From NCBI RefSeq assembly GCF_016919405.1, contig NZ_CP070353.1, positions 1,178,001-1,242,000 of the forward strand: a DNA stretch of 64,000 bases, written 5' to 3'. Of this stretch, positions 26,019 through 35,234 are shown piece after piece. Position 1 is the stretch's first letter; every line of letters starts with the position of its first letter. The notes under the pieces were generated by a model that saw only the letters and a list, made by a program, of their open reading frames with translations, made no database searches and was not told where the DNA came from. The position numbers and the translations under genes were made by a program. This stretch comes from Ensifer sp. PDNC004. GTDB lineage: Bacteria > Pseudomonadota > Alphaproteobacteria > Rhizobiales > Rhizobiaceae.

Positions 26019-27572
26019 CTATTCGAGGAAGGTCGCCGGGTTTACCGCGGTGGCATTCTTGCGCACCTCGAAGTGAACCTGCGGCTGGCTTGCCCGGCCG
26101 GTCATGCCGGAGGCCGCGAGCGTCTGGCCGCGCTGAACCTTCTGGCCGCGCTGAACCTTGAGTTCGGACGCATTGCCGTAGACCGTGACCGTGCCGTCGT
26201 CGTGACGGACCAGGACGGCGTTACCGAGTTCCTTCAGGCTGCTGCCCGAATAGATGACGACACCATTTTCGGCGGCCTTGATCGGCGTGCCCTCCGGCAC
26301 AGAGATGTTGATGCCGTCGTTGCGGTTGCCGTCGACATTGGCGCCGTAGCCTGCGACGACCGCGCCGCGCACCGGCCAGCGGTACTTGCTGATGCCGGTC
26401 GACTTCGGCGAATCTTCGCCCATGTCGGTCGACTTGCTGGCGACTTCGCTGACGCTCTGCTTGGCAACCGGCGCCTGGTATTCGGCCGGCTTGTTCTTGT
26501 CGAGCGAAGCGACCTGCGGCTGCTCTGCCTTCTTCGGAACGGAGGCCGTCTTGACCTGGTCCGGAGCGGCACCATTTGCACCCGGCAGCTGCAGCGTCTG
26601 GCCAACACGGATCGATTCGGCCGTCAGGCCGTTCGCCTGCTTGAGGGCGGCAACAGAGACACCCGTCGTCTTGGCGATACGGTTGAGCGAGTCGCCCGGC
26701 TTGACGGTGTAGGATCCGCCGCCGGCACCCTCGCCGTTCGTTGCCGGCTTGCCCGCAACGACGTCGGACTTGCCTTCGCCCTTTTCGCGGGACTGGGCCG
26801 AACCCGGCAGGATCGCGACGTCGCGCTGGTTGACCGGCAGCGGCGACGGCTGGCGGTTGCTGCCATCGAGACCAGCGATCGAGTTGGTGGCAGCCGCCTT
26901 GGCAGCGCTGCCTGCAACGCCGAAGGTCGGGATGACGAGACGCTGACCGGTCTCGACCTGCGCTGCGGACTGCAGACCGTTGGCCTTCAGGATTTCCTTT
27001 TCCGGGACACCAAAACGCTTGGAGAGAACGGCGACATTGTCACCCGGGCGAACCATGATCGTCGGAGCGTTCTGCGTCGTCCAGCCGCTCTTGCTTGCGG
27101 TTTCCTTGACCGTTGCGGGAAGCGTCTGCTGCGTGGCGAGTGCGGCCTGCTGGCGTGCTGCCGGGAACGGCTGGGCTTCGGCGCGCTGGTTTCCAGCAGC
27201 GCTCGGGTCAGCCAGAGTGGTGCGCTGAACGGAGATCGGGGTCGAGGCGACGCGGGCGTTGGATACGGGCGTGGAGGCCGTGTTTACCGGATCGTAGGCA
27301 CCCTGCCCGGCTGCCGCGGGATAGGGCTGACCGAGGGCTGAACCACGGTTATCAACCGGCGCTGCCGCCATCTGACCGACGGACACATCGCCGCGCGGAA
27401 CCGGCGTTGCGTCTCGGGGGATGGAATTTGTGGTGATGTTGTCGGACCGGGAGAACAGGCCGTCAAACCGGCTTGCATCCGAACTGCAGCCTGTTGCGAC
27501 GCCTGCCAGCAGGACCGCCACGCAAAGGCGGATCGTCGACTTTCCAACCCCGGGAGATACAAACTTACGCAT
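26019..27572 (-). CDS. NlpD-like LysM/M23 lipoprotein
   Basis: A 517-residue envelope lipoprotein: lipobox ending at Cys29 (LLAGVATGC), a long Ala/Pro/Gln-rich linker, LysM domain 1 at about 170-215 (VRPGDNVAVLSKRFGVPEKE), LysM domain 2 at about 290-335 (YTVKPGDSLNRIAKTTGVSV), and a C-terminal LytM/M23 domain (YRWPVRGAVVAGYG...). The metal-ligand positions look degenerate: the usual H..D is here in NRNDGINISVPEG with no His, although VHFEVR at the end is kept. Such degenerate LytM proteins (EnvC, NlpD) activate amidases rather than cut peptidoglycan. The sequence VQRGQK is directly repeated. I start at M9 of the longest frame (27572). Linkage with surE-pcm mirrors the E. coli surE-pcm-nlpD cluster. 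Confidence 0.9.
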   Translation of the reverse strand: MRKFVSPGVGKSTIRLCVAVLLAGVATGCSSDASRFDGLFSRSDNITTNSIPRDATPVPRGDVSVGQMAAAPVDNRGSALGQPYPAAAGQGAYDPVNTASTPVSNARVASTPISVQRTTLADPSAAGNQRAEAQPFPAARQQAALATQQTLPATVKETASKSGWTTQNAPTIMVRPGDNVAVLSKRFGVPEKEILKANGLQSAAQVETGQRLVIPTFGVAGSAAKAAATNSIAGLDGSNRQPSPLPVNQRDVAILPGSAQSREKGEGKSDVVAGKPATNGEGAGGGSYTVKPGDSLNRIAKTTGVSVAALKQANGLTAESIRVGQTLQLPGANGAAPDQVKTASVPKKAEQPQVASLDKNKPAEYQAPVAKQSVSEVASKSTDMGEDSPKSTGISKYRWPVRGAVVAGYGANVDGNRNDGINISVPEGTPIKAAENGVVIYSGSSLKELGNAVLVRHDDGTVTVYGNASELKVQRGQKVQRGQTLAASGMTGRASQPQVHFEVRKNATAVNPATFLE

Positions 27573-27760
27573 GACGCTTACCCACTCCGAACGCAACTCG
27601 ATGTGGATTGATTAAAGCGTATTAGAGTTACCGCGTGGTTAAGGTAGACCCCACCAAAGGACTAATTTGACCAAATGCTAACCATAGGCCGACCGCCGCC
27701 CATCAAGCGCATGTTAGCAGCAGCCGCCGCAGCGGCCGCCCGGGCAGGAAAAGCGTAACG

Positions 27761-28405
27761 CTAGATCAGTTCGGAATAGAGGCGCTCGATCTCGGACACG
27801 GACCGGCGTTCCGTCTGGTCCTCTTCGTAGCTGATGCTCGTCAGGTCCCAGGCAAAAATCTGCCGACCGGCCGGCTGCGCCAGGGTTTCGGACTGGGCCG
27901 TCTTGTCTTCCTCGAGCAGGACGCTCACCAGCGTCTGGAAGGCGGTATCTCCGTCCGCGCCGCTTGCTTCTTCATATTCGAGCGACCGCAGGCCGGCAAC
28001 GGCCGCTTCGCGTGTCCCGAAATAGCGCAGACTGTTCTGGTCCTCCGGCCGAAGACCGTCGTAGTAGTCGATGAAGCTCTTGTAATAGGCCTGGTGATCG
28101 CCCGAATCGAGAAACTTGCCGAAGGCCTGGTACTCGCGCGAGGCCAGCTGCGGCGACAGGCGATTGTTCCATTCCTCGCGGGTGAGCGCCGGCTGGCCGT
28201 CGGAGGCCTTCTTGGTCTGACCGAGATAAAGCAGGGCATCGGCCGAAAGCGAGATGCGTGGCGTCGGATCAAAGAAAGTCGCGGCGAGCGCCTGTGCCGC
28301 CTGCTCATCCTTGCCCGCGGAATTCGTCTGGCCGGCATTGCGCCCGGCAAGATTGTTCAGCCCGTCGCCGGATGCTGCCGCCGTCAACCTGTTCGCGATC
28401 TGCAT
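27761..28405 (-). CDS. Conserved hypothetical protein between pcm and the NlpD-like gene
   Basis: A 214-residue soluble protein that I cannot assign to a family. The N-terminus is Gly/Ala/Asn-rich without a signal peptide (MQIANRLTAAASGDGLNNLA). The middle contains ISLSADALLYLGQ and AFGKFLDSGDHQAYYKSFID, and a helical acidic part continues to the end (SVSEIERLYSELI). The composition is acidic and hydrophilic. Position in a conserved envelope cluster suggests an envelope or motility-related role, but nothing in the protein demonstrates it. Codon use matches the neighbours. The gap 27573-27760 holds only the promoter region of the NlpD-like gene as far as I can see. Confidence 0.75.
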   Translation of the reverse strand: MQIANRLTAAASGDGLNNLAGRNAGQTNSAGKDEQAAQALAATFFDPTPRISLSADALLYLGQTKKASDGQPALTREEWNNRLSPQLASREYQAFGKFLDSGDHQAYYKSFIDYYDGLRPEDQNSLRYFGTREAAVAGLRSLEYEEASGADGDTAFQTLVSVLLEEDKTAQSETLAQPAGRQIFAWDLTSISYEEDQTERRSVSEIERLYSELI

Positions 28406-28599
28406 GTGCCGTCTCCGTACCTCGCGACCGGTGTCCGCCGACGTCGCAAGGCAAGCGACGACTCGCAGGCGGAACCCTGTCCGTGCACGGCAGGCGTATG
28501 GCGCGAAGCTTGCGCGAGACTGGAGAAAGTTAAGGGGTCGTTAATAGTCGACGCCGGCGCAACCGGCGCTCCTCACCCGCGCGGACCGGAATTCAATAT

Positions 28600-29253
28600 T
28601 TAGAGAAACGACGCCAGCTGCTGCACGATCGGAAGGTAAGGCGCGTCGAACAGATCCTCGCGATCGAAGCGGCTGCCCGTGCGGCTGACGCGCACGACCC
28701 GGCAATGGGTCTCGCTCATCATGATCGGAACCAGCAGGGTGCCGCCCGAAACGAGGTGATCCGAAAACATGCGGGGCAGACTGTTGAAGGCGGCCGTGAT
28801 CAGGATCCGGTCGAAGGTGCCCTCACCCGGCACGCCGGCACTGCCGTCGGCATGCCGGACGATGACATTGCGAACACCTGTTTTTTCGAGGTTCTTCTGG
28901 GCGATGCCGACCAGCGTCTGATAGCGGTCGATCGTCAGCACGCGCTCGGCGACGCGTCCCATGACCGCGGCGGTGAAGCCGCTGCCGGTGCCGACTTCGA
29001 GAACACGCTGGCCGGATTTCAGATTGAGGCTGTGCAACAGACGGACCGCAAAGTCGTACCCCTCCATGAACGAACCGCAATCGAGCGGGATCGTTCGCTG
29101 CGAATGGGCTTCGGCCTGGTACTGCGGCGGCGCGAAGTAGCTACGCGGCGTCTGTTCGACGGCCTTCAGCAAGTCATGGTTGGTAATGCCTTCGGCGCGC
29201 AGCCGCAGCACCATCTTGGCAAAGCCTTCCTGTTCCGACACCCGCGCGCTCAA
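28600..29253 (-). CDS. pcm: Protein-L-isoaspartate O-methyltransferase
   Basis: Repairs isoaspartyl residues in aged proteins using SAM. The 217-residue protein shows the substrate-binding segment [20 protein letters not shown], then [18 protein letters not shown] and SAM motif [18 protein letters not shown]. Start is TTG at 29253: GGGAG lies 7 nt upstream, and the codon overlaps the surE stop by 4 bases, so translation is coupled. The surE-pcm pairing is conserved across proteobacteria. The 194 bp to the next gene show no feature. Confidence 0.93.
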   Translation of the reverse strand: MSARVSEQEGFAKMVLRLRAEGITNHDLLKAVEQTPRSYFAPPQYQAEAHSQRTIPLDCGSFMEGYDFAVRLLHSLNLKSGQRVLEVGTGSGFTAAVMGRVAERVLTIDRYQTLVGIAQKNLEKTGVRNVIVRHADGSAGVPGEGTFDRILITAAFNSLPRMFSDHLVSGGTLLVPIMMSETHCRVVRVSRTGSRFDREDLFDAPYLPIVQQLASFL

Positions 29254-30020
29254 TCAACGGCTCCCTCGTTGAGCGCCCGCGCCAGGCGATCCTGGACACT
29301 GTAGTCGGTGAGGTCGAGTTTAAGCGGCGTGACCGAGATCATGTTTTCACGCAGGGCGTGAATGTCGGTGCCGGCGCGGAAATCGCCGAAGCGTTCGCCG
29401 AAACGCAGCCAGAAATAGGGAAAGCCGCGACCGTCGGTTCGCTCGTCGATCGACAGGCCGAAATCGAGCTTGCCTTGCGACGTCACTTCCGTGCCGGCGA
29501 CGGTATCCGCCGAGCAGTTCGGGAAGTTGACGTTGAGCAGCGTGCCGTCAGGCAGGTCCACCTTCATCAGCTTGCGGATCAGGGCCGGCGCATGGGTTTC
29601 AACAACATCCCAAGGTACCGTCTTTCCGACCGTGTGATTGTAGGCCTGGCTCAGCGCGATCGAGCGGATGCCCTGCAGCGTTCCCTCGATGGCGCCGGCG
29701 ACGGTGCCGGAATAGGTCACGTCGTCGGCCATGTTGGCACCGATGTTGACGCCGGACAGCACGAGATCGGGCTTGCGATCGAGCACCTTGCGGACAGCCA
29801 TGATGACGCAATCGGTCGGCGTGCCGCGAAGCGCAAAGCGCTTTTCCGCGATCTGCCGCAGCCGCAACGGCTCCGACAACGTCAGCGAATGGGCAAGGCC
29901 GCTCTGGTCCGCTTCCGGCGCGACGACCCAGACGTCATCCGAAATCGTCCGGGCGACCCGTTCGAGCACCGACAGCCCCTCGGCGTGAATACCGTCATCG
30001 TTTGTCAGCAGGATCCGCAT
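29250..30020 (-). CDS. surE: 5'/3'-nucleotidase SurE
   Basis: Stationary-phase survival nucleotidase acting on nucleoside monophosphates. The 256-residue protein starts with the metal-site motif [16 protein letters not shown], followed by [49 protein letters not shown] and LLNVNFPN, all typical for SurE. It is 26 bp downstream of serS and overlaps pcm. Confidence 0.97.
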   Translation of the reverse strand: MRILLTNDDGIHAEGLSVLERVARTISDDVWVVAPEADQSGLAHSLTLSEPLRLRQIAEKRFALRGTPTDCVIMAVRKVLDRKPDLVLSGVNIGANMADDVTYSGTVAGAIEGTLQGIRSIALSQAYNHTVGKTVPWDVVETHAPALIRKLMKVDLPDGTLLNVNFPNCSADTVAGTEVTSQGKLDFGLSIDERTDGRGFPYFWLRFGERFGDFRAGTDIHALRENMISVTPLKLDLTDYSVQDRLARALNEGAVD

Positions 30021-30046
30021 GATGCCGTACTCCCCTCGACGTTCGC

Positions 30047-31330
30047 TCAGGCAACCTTTTCGATGCGCGTCTGGCCGCCCATGTAGGGAACCAGCACCTC
30101 CGGCACCGATATCGAACCATCGTCATTCAGATAATTCTCGATGACGGCGATGAGCGCGCGGCCGACAGCAACGCCCGAGCCGTTCAGCGTGTGAACGAAG
30201 CGGGTTCCCTTGTCTTCCTTGGTGCGATAGCGGGCATTCATGCGGCGTGCCTGGAAATCGCCGCAGACCGAGCACGACGAAATCTCGCGGAACGTGTCCT
30301 GCCCCGGCAGCCAGACCTCGAGGTCATAGGTCTTGCGGGCGCCGAAGCCCATGTCGCCGGTGCAAAGGGTCATGACGCGGTAATGCAGGCCGAGGCGCTT
30401 CAGCACCTCCTCGGCGCAGGCGGTCATGCGCTCGTGTTCGTCGATCGACGATTCAGCATCGGTGATCGACACCAGTTCGACCTTGTTGAACTGGTGCTGG
30501 CGTAGCATGCCGCGGGTGTCGCGACCGGCAGAGCCTGCTTCCGAGCGGAAGGACGGCGTCAGCGCAGTGAAGCGCAGCGGCAGCTTTTCGCCTTCGAGGA
30601 TCTGTTCGCGAACGATGTTGGTCAGCGGCACTTCCGCGGTCGGGATCAGCCAGCGGCCGTCGGTGGTGCGGAAAAGATCCTCGGCGAACTTCGGCAACTG
30701 GCCGGTGCCGTACATCGCATCGTCGCGCACGAGAAGCGGCGGCTGCACTTCAGTGTAACCGTGTTCCTGGGTGTGCAGGTCGAGCATGAACTGGCCGAGC
30801 GCGCGCTCGAGCCGCGCCAATTGCCCCTTCAGGATCGTGAAACGCGAGCCGGAAATGCGGGCCGCGCCCTCGAAATCCATCAGGCCGAGTGCTTCGCCGA
30901 CTTCGAAATGCTCGCGTGGCTGGTGGTTCCAGCTGGGCTTCTTGCCAACCACGCTCTTGACGACGTTTCCGGTCTCGTCCGCACCGACGGGTACATCGTC
31001 CAGCGGGATGTTCGGAATGCGCGACAGGGCGTCGTTGAGCTCGGCCTCGATCTTGCGGCTGTCCTCTTCGAGTGCCGGCATGGCGTTCTTCAGGTCGGCA
31101 ACCTCGGCCTTCAGCTTATCGGCGAGCTCGGCATTCTTCTGCGCCATGGCCGCGCCGATATCCTTCGAGGCCGCATTGCGGCGCGACTGCATGTCCTGCA
31201 GCGCCTGAAGGTTCGTACGGCGGCGTTCGTCGAGCGCGATCAGAGATGCCGACAAAGGCTCCGCGCCCCGCTTCGCCAGGGCGGCGTCCAGCATCTCGGC
31301 ATTCTCACGGATCCATTTGATATCAAGCAT
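30047..31330 (-). CDS. serS: Seryl-tRNA synthetase
   Basis: Class II aminoacyl-tRNA synthetase charging tRNA-Ser. The 427-residue enzyme has an N-terminal coiled-coil arm ([20 protein letters not shown] region), motif 2 in [20 protein letters not shown] with FNKVELVS, and motif 3 in [17 protein letters not shown]. It sits 46 bp downstream of tatC on the same strand and 26 bp before surE, consistent with a tatABC-serS-surE-pcm operon. Confidence 0.97.
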   Translation of the reverse strand: MLDIKWIRENAEMLDAALAKRGAEPLSASLIALDERRRTNLQALQDMQSRRNAASKDIGAAMAQKNAELADKLKAEVADLKNAMPALEEDSRKIEAELNDALSRIPNIPLDDVPVGADETGNVVKSVVGKKPSWNHQPREHFEVGEALGLMDFEGAARISGSRFTILKGQLARLERALGQFMLDLHTQEHGYTEVQPPLLVRDDAMYGTGQLPKFAEDLFRTTDGRWLIPTAEVPLTNIVREQILEGEKLPLRFTALTPSFRSEAGSAGRDTRGMLRQHQFNKVELVSITDAESSIDEHERMTACAEEVLKRLGLHYRVMTLCTGDMGFGARKTYDLEVWLPGQDTFREISSCSVCGDFQARRMNARYRTKEDKGTRFVHTLNGSGVAVGRALIAVIENYLNDDGSISVPEVLVPYMGGQTRIEKVA

Positions 31331-31376
31331 TTTCGTTCCACGCGTTGGTCAGATCACGGCGCGAAATCTCGAATGC

Positions 31377-32219
31377 TCAGCCCTTGGCGGGGCCGACCTC
31401 TCCGGAAGATCCTTCCTGCGACTCGGCAGCCTCGCTCTTGAGCGCGTCCGCTGCCCGCTGCCTTTCGACGAGTCGCGCCGTATAGATCGAAATTTCGTAG
31501 AGAAGGATGGCTGGCAGCGCAAGGCCGATCTGGGAAATCGGATCTGGCGGCGTGAGTACGGCCGCGACAACGAAGGCGATCACGATCGCGTATTTGCGCT
31601 TCTCGGCAAGCCCCTGCGAGCTCACGAAGCCGACGCGGGCAAGAAGCGTGGTGATGACCGGGAGCTGGAAGACAAGGCCGAAGGCGAAGACCAGCGACAT
31701 GATCAGGCTCAGATACTCCGAGACCTTCGGCAGGAGCTGAATGGCCACCTGCCCTTCGCCACCGCCCTGCTCCATGGCCAAGAAGAACCACATCACCATC
31801 GGGGTGAAGAAGAAATAGACAAGCGCGCCGCCAAGCAGAAACAGGAGCGGTGACGCAATCAGGAACGGCAGAAACGCTGCGCGCTCGTTCTTATAGAGCC
31901 CAGGTGCCACGAACTTGTAGATCTGTGCAGCGATTACAGGAAAGGCGATGACCAGCGCACCGAACATCGCCACCTTAATCTGGGTGAAGAAGAACTCCTG
32001 CGGCGCCGTGTAGATGAGCTCGACATTGCGATGGTTGAGGCCCGCCCAGCTCACGGCCCATTTGAACGGCAGCACCAGAAGGTTGAACAGGCCCTTGGCG
32101 AAGTAGAAGCAGACGAGGAACGCAGCGAAGAACGCGCCGATGGCCCACATCAGGCGCCTGCGCAATTCGATCAGATGCTCGATCAGCGGCTGCGGCCGGT
32201 CCTCGATATCGCCGCTCAT
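31377..32219 (-). CDS. tatC: TatC, twin-arginine translocase core subunit
   Basis: Binds twin-arginine signal peptides and, with TatA/TatB, exports folded proteins. A 280-residue protein with six predicted helices. Signatures are PLIEHLIELRRRLMWAI at the N-terminus, the PQEFFFTQIKVAMFGALVIA stretch, YKFVAPGLYKNERAAFLPF, and VIAFVVAAVLTPPDPISQI. The C-terminal tail is charged and about 30 residues long. Start overlaps the tatB stop by 4 bp. Confidence 0.97.
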   Translation of the reverse strand: MSGDIEDRPQPLIEHLIELRRRLMWAIGAFFAAFLVCFYFAKGLFNLLVLPFKWAVSWAGLNHRNVELIYTAPQEFFFTQIKVAMFGALVIAFPVIAAQIYKFVAPGLYKNERAAFLPFLIASPLLFLLGGALVYFFFTPMVMWFFLAMEQGGGEGQVAIQLLPKVSEYLSLIMSLVFAFGLVFQLPVITTLLARVGFVSSQGLAEKRKYAIVIAFVVAAVLTPPDPISQIGLALPAILLYEISIYTARLVERQRAADALKSEAAESQEGSSGEVGPAKG

Positions 32220-32938
32220 GCTTCACCTTTCTTGCGCGCGCTGGTGCGCGGCTTTGACGTCTTGGCAGCAGGCTCTGCCACTGTCGGCGTCACTTTTTTC
32301 TTTTCAGCGGCCGGCTTCGCGGGCGCTTTGGCAGAAGACTTCGCCGCGGCCGTGTCCGCCTTGGGCGTGGGTGCTGCGGCCTTGGGCGCTGTCGTTGCCG
32401 ACTTGGGCGCGGCCTTCGTTACGGCCGGGGCCGCATCGGCTTTCGCCTTGGCCGCACGTTTCGGCTTTTCTGCCGGCGCGGCGGCGACCTCTGCGCGCTC
32501 GATCTGGCGATTGGCCGAACCGATTGCCGCGGCGGCAACCGCATCTGCAGGCTTGGTTTCGACCGCGGCCGGCGCAAGGGGCGGTTCGACGGCGGTCACC
32601 GTATCGACGCTGCTCGGTGTCGCAGGCTGGTCGGGTGTGGCCGCCTTCTGCAGGTCCGCCTTGATATCGTTGCCCATCTGGCGCAGCGGATTGATTGCAT
32701 CGCGCAACGCATTGGCCGGATTGAGACTTTGCGCGTCGCTGATGGTCTTTCGAACCTCGTCAAGGTCCGCTTCGCGCAGCGCTTCATCGAACTGCTGACG
32801 GAATTCCGATGCCATGCCGCGCATCTTCGAGGTCATGCGGCCGAAAGCCCGCAACATTGGCGGAAGGTCTTTCGGCCCGACAACCACGATCAGAACGATT
32901 GCGATGACGACGAGCTCGGTCCAGCCGATATCAAGCAT
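32216..32938 (-). CDS. tatB: TatB, twin-arginine translocase subunit
   Basis: A 240-residue TatB: N-terminal helix MLDIGWTELVVIAIVLIVVV, a Gly-Pro hinge (GPKDLPPMLRAFG), then an amphipathic helix (MTSKMRGMASEFRQQFDEAL). The C-terminal half is a long disordered tail rich in Ala, Lys and Pro (KAAPKSATTAPKAAAPTPKA), much longer than in E. coli TatB (171 aa). This tail is common in rhizobia. Coupled to tatC by a 4-bp overlap and 74 bp from tatA. Confidence 0.95.
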   Translation of the reverse strand: MLDIGWTELVVIAIVLIVVVGPKDLPPMLRAFGRMTSKMRGMASEFRQQFDEALREADLDEVRKTISDAQSLNPANALRDAINPLRQMGNDIKADLQKAATPDQPATPSSVDTVTAVEPPLAPAAVETKPADAVAAAAIGSANRQIERAEVAAAPAEKPKRAAKAKADAAPAVTKAAPKSATTAPKAAAPTPKADTAAAKSSAKAPAKPAAEKKKVTPTVAEPAAKTSKPRTSARKKGEA

Positions 32939-33012
32939 GCGATATGTCCTGCAAACCCTTGATGCCGCCAGCCCGGTATGGACACCGGACAGGCTTCACC
33001 GACACCAGACTG

Positions 33013-33219
33013 TTAGCGAACTTCGTCAGACTTGTGGTCAACGGTCTTGCCGTCGAGCGTCTTGTCGGTAGCAGCCGCCTCATCGTCGGACATGCCCTTC
33101 TTGAAACTCTTGATGCCCTTAGCAACGTCACCCATCAGTTCGGGGATCTTACCGCGACCGAACAAGAGCAGCACCACGACCAGAACGATCAGCCAGTGCC
33201 AAATGCTTAACGAACCCAT
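33013..33219 (-). CDS. tatA: TatA, twin-arginine translocase pore subunit
   Basis: A 68-residue Tat[21 protein letters not shown] gives the single helix, [20 protein letters not shown] the hinge and amphipathic helix, followed by a short acidic tail. The frame is open 14 codons further upstream, but the ATG at 33219 gives the canonical TatA start; AGGAGTAAGAGC lies in front of it. Confidence 0.95.
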   Translation of the reverse strand: MGSLSIWHWLIVLVVVLLLFGRGKIPELMGDVAKGIKSFKKGMSDDEAAATDKTLDGKTVDHKSDEVR

Positions 33220-33310
33220 GCTCTTACTCCTCTGAGCCTTCCCCGATTTAGGCTCTATCACATGTCAATTTTCAGGCGTGCCTCAAGCACGCGTCTCGTT
33301 GTGACAGACC

Positions 33311-34423
33311 CTAAGATGCCGAACTGCTTTTTTCAAACAGTAATATATCCCGCTCGTTAACTGAAAGCATTACATCACGCAATCCATGCGGCAATCGGTC
33401 CGCCCTGATGCGCGCCCGGACCACCTCCTCACAACGCGGCACGGCAAGCTCCAGAAGCTCGACCACGCCGATGAAGCGACGGGAGAGAATGCGGGCGGGA
33501 ATGTCGCCACCTTCTTCGCCGACGCGCACCCCGGACAGCCTGACGGCCACCGAGAGGCGCTTGCCTTCCGGGTGGGGGCCGGCTGCAACGCTTCCGACCG
33601 GCGTCTCGACGCGACCGCCACGAACCTGGGCATCGAAGACGTTGAGCTCCGAGAAGAAACCAGCGGCAAAAAGGTCTCGCGGCTCGCGGTAAAGCTCGTC
33701 GGCCGTCCCGACCTGAACGAGGCGTCCGTCCTTCAGGAGCGCGATGCGATCCGCCATGCGCATCGCCTCTTCAGCGTCATGCGTGACGACGATCGCCGTA
33801 GCCCGGGTCTCCCTGAGGATCGCGAGGGTGTCGGCACGGATGGAATCCTTGAGGCGCGAGTCGAGGCCGGAAAAGGGTTCGTCCATCAACAGCACCGCCG
33901 GACGCGGCGCGAGCGCGCGGGCAAGCGCCACGCGCTGCTGCTCGCCGCCGGAAAGCACGTGCGGATACAGATCGGCATAGTGCGACAGGCCGACACGCTC
34001 GAGCGCCGCATCCGCCTGGATCAGGCCTTCCTTCTTGGGGATCGCCGTCAGACCGAAACGGACATTGTCGCGGATCGTCATGTGCGGAAAAAGCGCAAAG
34101 TCCTGAAACATCAGCCCGACGCCACGCTTTTCCGGGGGCAGGAAAACAGAGGGACCGGAAATTTCCTGGCCGTTGAGCATCAGACGCCCGGCGCTCTGCC
34201 GCTCGATGCCCGCGGCGATGCGCAGCAGGGTCGTCTTGCCGGATCCCGAAGGCCCGAGCAGGCACAGGACCTCGCCGGCCTTTGCTGCCAGGCTGACGCC
34301 CTTGATCGTTTCCTTGGCGTGATAGCTGTGATGGATATCTTCGAAGGTCAGGCTCGCCGCGAACGAGACACCCGCTGTCCGTCGCGTGGTCATGACGGGA
34401 GCGTCCTGCGGATCTGAAACCAT
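33311..34423 (-). CDS. Orphan ABC transporter ATP-binding protein (FbpC/PotA-like)
   Basis: A 370-residue ATPase of the spermidine/iron/sugar importer type: Walker [20 protein letters not shown]-loop [11 protein letters not shown], signature [17 protein letters not shown], Walker [13 protein letters not shown] and the switch histidine in [12 protein letters not shown]-terminal TOBE-like regulatory domain follows (about 280-370). No permease or substrate-binding gene is next to it, so the substrate is unknown. It lies between scpB and tatA, 91 bp from tatA and 82 bp from scpB. FbpC- or CysA-like homology is expected, but specificity cannot be read from the ATPase. Confidence 0.88.
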   Translation of the reverse strand: MVSDPQDAPVMTTRRTAGVSFAASLTFEDIHHSYHAKETIKGVSLAAKAGEVLCLLGPSGSGKTTLLRIAAGIERQSAGRLMLNGQEISGPSVFLPPEKRGVGLMFQDFALFPHMTIRDNVRFGLTAIPKKEGLIQADAALERVGLSHYADLYPHVLSGGEQQRVALARALAPRPAVLLMDEPFSGLDSRLKDSIRADTLAILRETRATAIVVTHDAEEAMRMADRIALLKDGRLVQVGTADELYREPRDLFAAGFFSELNVFDAQVRGGRVETPVGSVAAGPHPEGKRLSVAVRLSGVRVGEEGGDIPARILSRRFIGVVELLELAVPRCEEVVRARIRADRLPHGLRDVMLSVNERDILLFEKSSSAS

Positions 34424-34505
34424 GCTCTTGCATTCCTTGACACCAGTGGCGCAGGGCCAGCAGAGCCCGACGCCATGGAAAGCCGATATCTATAATCAGG
34501 TTTTT

Positions 34506-35234
34506 CTAATCGGCTTCTTCGCCCTTCGGTGTCAAGAGCCCCAGTTCCTCCAGGTCGAGCTGGGTGATCGGATCCTCGTTCTCGGCCAGTTCGTCGTCGC
34601 CGGTCGGAACGGGGATGTTGAGGTTCGAAGGCACGCGGCCGGAGAGCAGCCCGGCGCCCTTCAATTCCTCGATGCCCGGCAGGTCGCGCAGTTCCTCAAG
34701 CCCGAAGTGATCGAGGAAGTCGCGCGTCGTGCCGAAGGTCACCGGACGCCCCGGTGTGCGCCGGCGCCCGCGGAACCGGACCCAGCCCGCCTCCATCAAC
34801 ACGTCGAGCGTACCCTTCGAGGTCTGCACGCCGCGGATATCCTCGATCTCGGCGCGGGTCACCGGCTGATGGTAGGCGATGATCGACAGAACCTCGAGGG
34901 CGGCTCGTGAAAGCTTGCGGACCTCCTGTTCGTCGGTCTGAACGACGAAGGAGAGGTCGGCGGCCGTGCGGAAGGCCCAATGGTCGGCCACCTGAACGAG
35001 GTTGACGCCGCGCGTCGCATAAAGGGCCTTCAGCCGCAGCATGATCGCGCGCACATCGGCGCCCCCCGGAAGCCGGCTCTCGATATAGGCCTCGGACACC
35101 GGCTGCGCCGAAGCGAACACCAGGGCTTCGGCGATACGCTCGGCTTCCTGCTCAAGCCGTGGATCGAAGGATGCCGCTTCGATCTCGTCCTCCTCGTCGG
35201 GAACGCCAGGCAGGTACTTCTGGGCTTCAGCCAC
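34506..35234 (-). CDS. scpB: Segregation and condensation protein B
   Basis: Winged-helix partner of ScpA in the SMC complex. The 242-residue protein has the two winged-helix domains: ERIAEALVFASAQPVSEAYI at the start, LSRAALEVLSIIAYHQPVTR, and RAEIEDIRGVQTSKGTLDVL. The start is GTG at 35234: GGAGG is 6 nt upstream, and the protein then begins VAEAQKYLPGVPDEE. It overlaps the end of scpA by 8 bp. The C-terminus is acidic. Confidence 0.95.
   Translation of the reverse strand: MAEAQKYLPGVPDEEDEIEAASFDPRLEQEAERIAEALVFASAQPVSEAYIESRLPGGADVRAIMLRLKALYATRGVNLVQVADHWAFRTAADLSFVVQTDEQEVRKLSRAALEVLSIIAYHQPVTRAEIEDIRGVQTSKGTLDVLMEAGWVRFRGRRRTPGRPVTFGTTRDFLDHFGLEELRDLPGIEELKGAGLLSGRVPSNLNIPVPTGDDELAENEDPITQLDLEELGLLTPKGEEAD

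Noticed and set aside
26126..26161. 18-bp tandem repeat in the NlpD-like gene as a phase-variable repeat
   Set aside because: Only two copies, in frame (VQRGQK twice), so length change would not switch the gene on or off; noted as a small duplication only.
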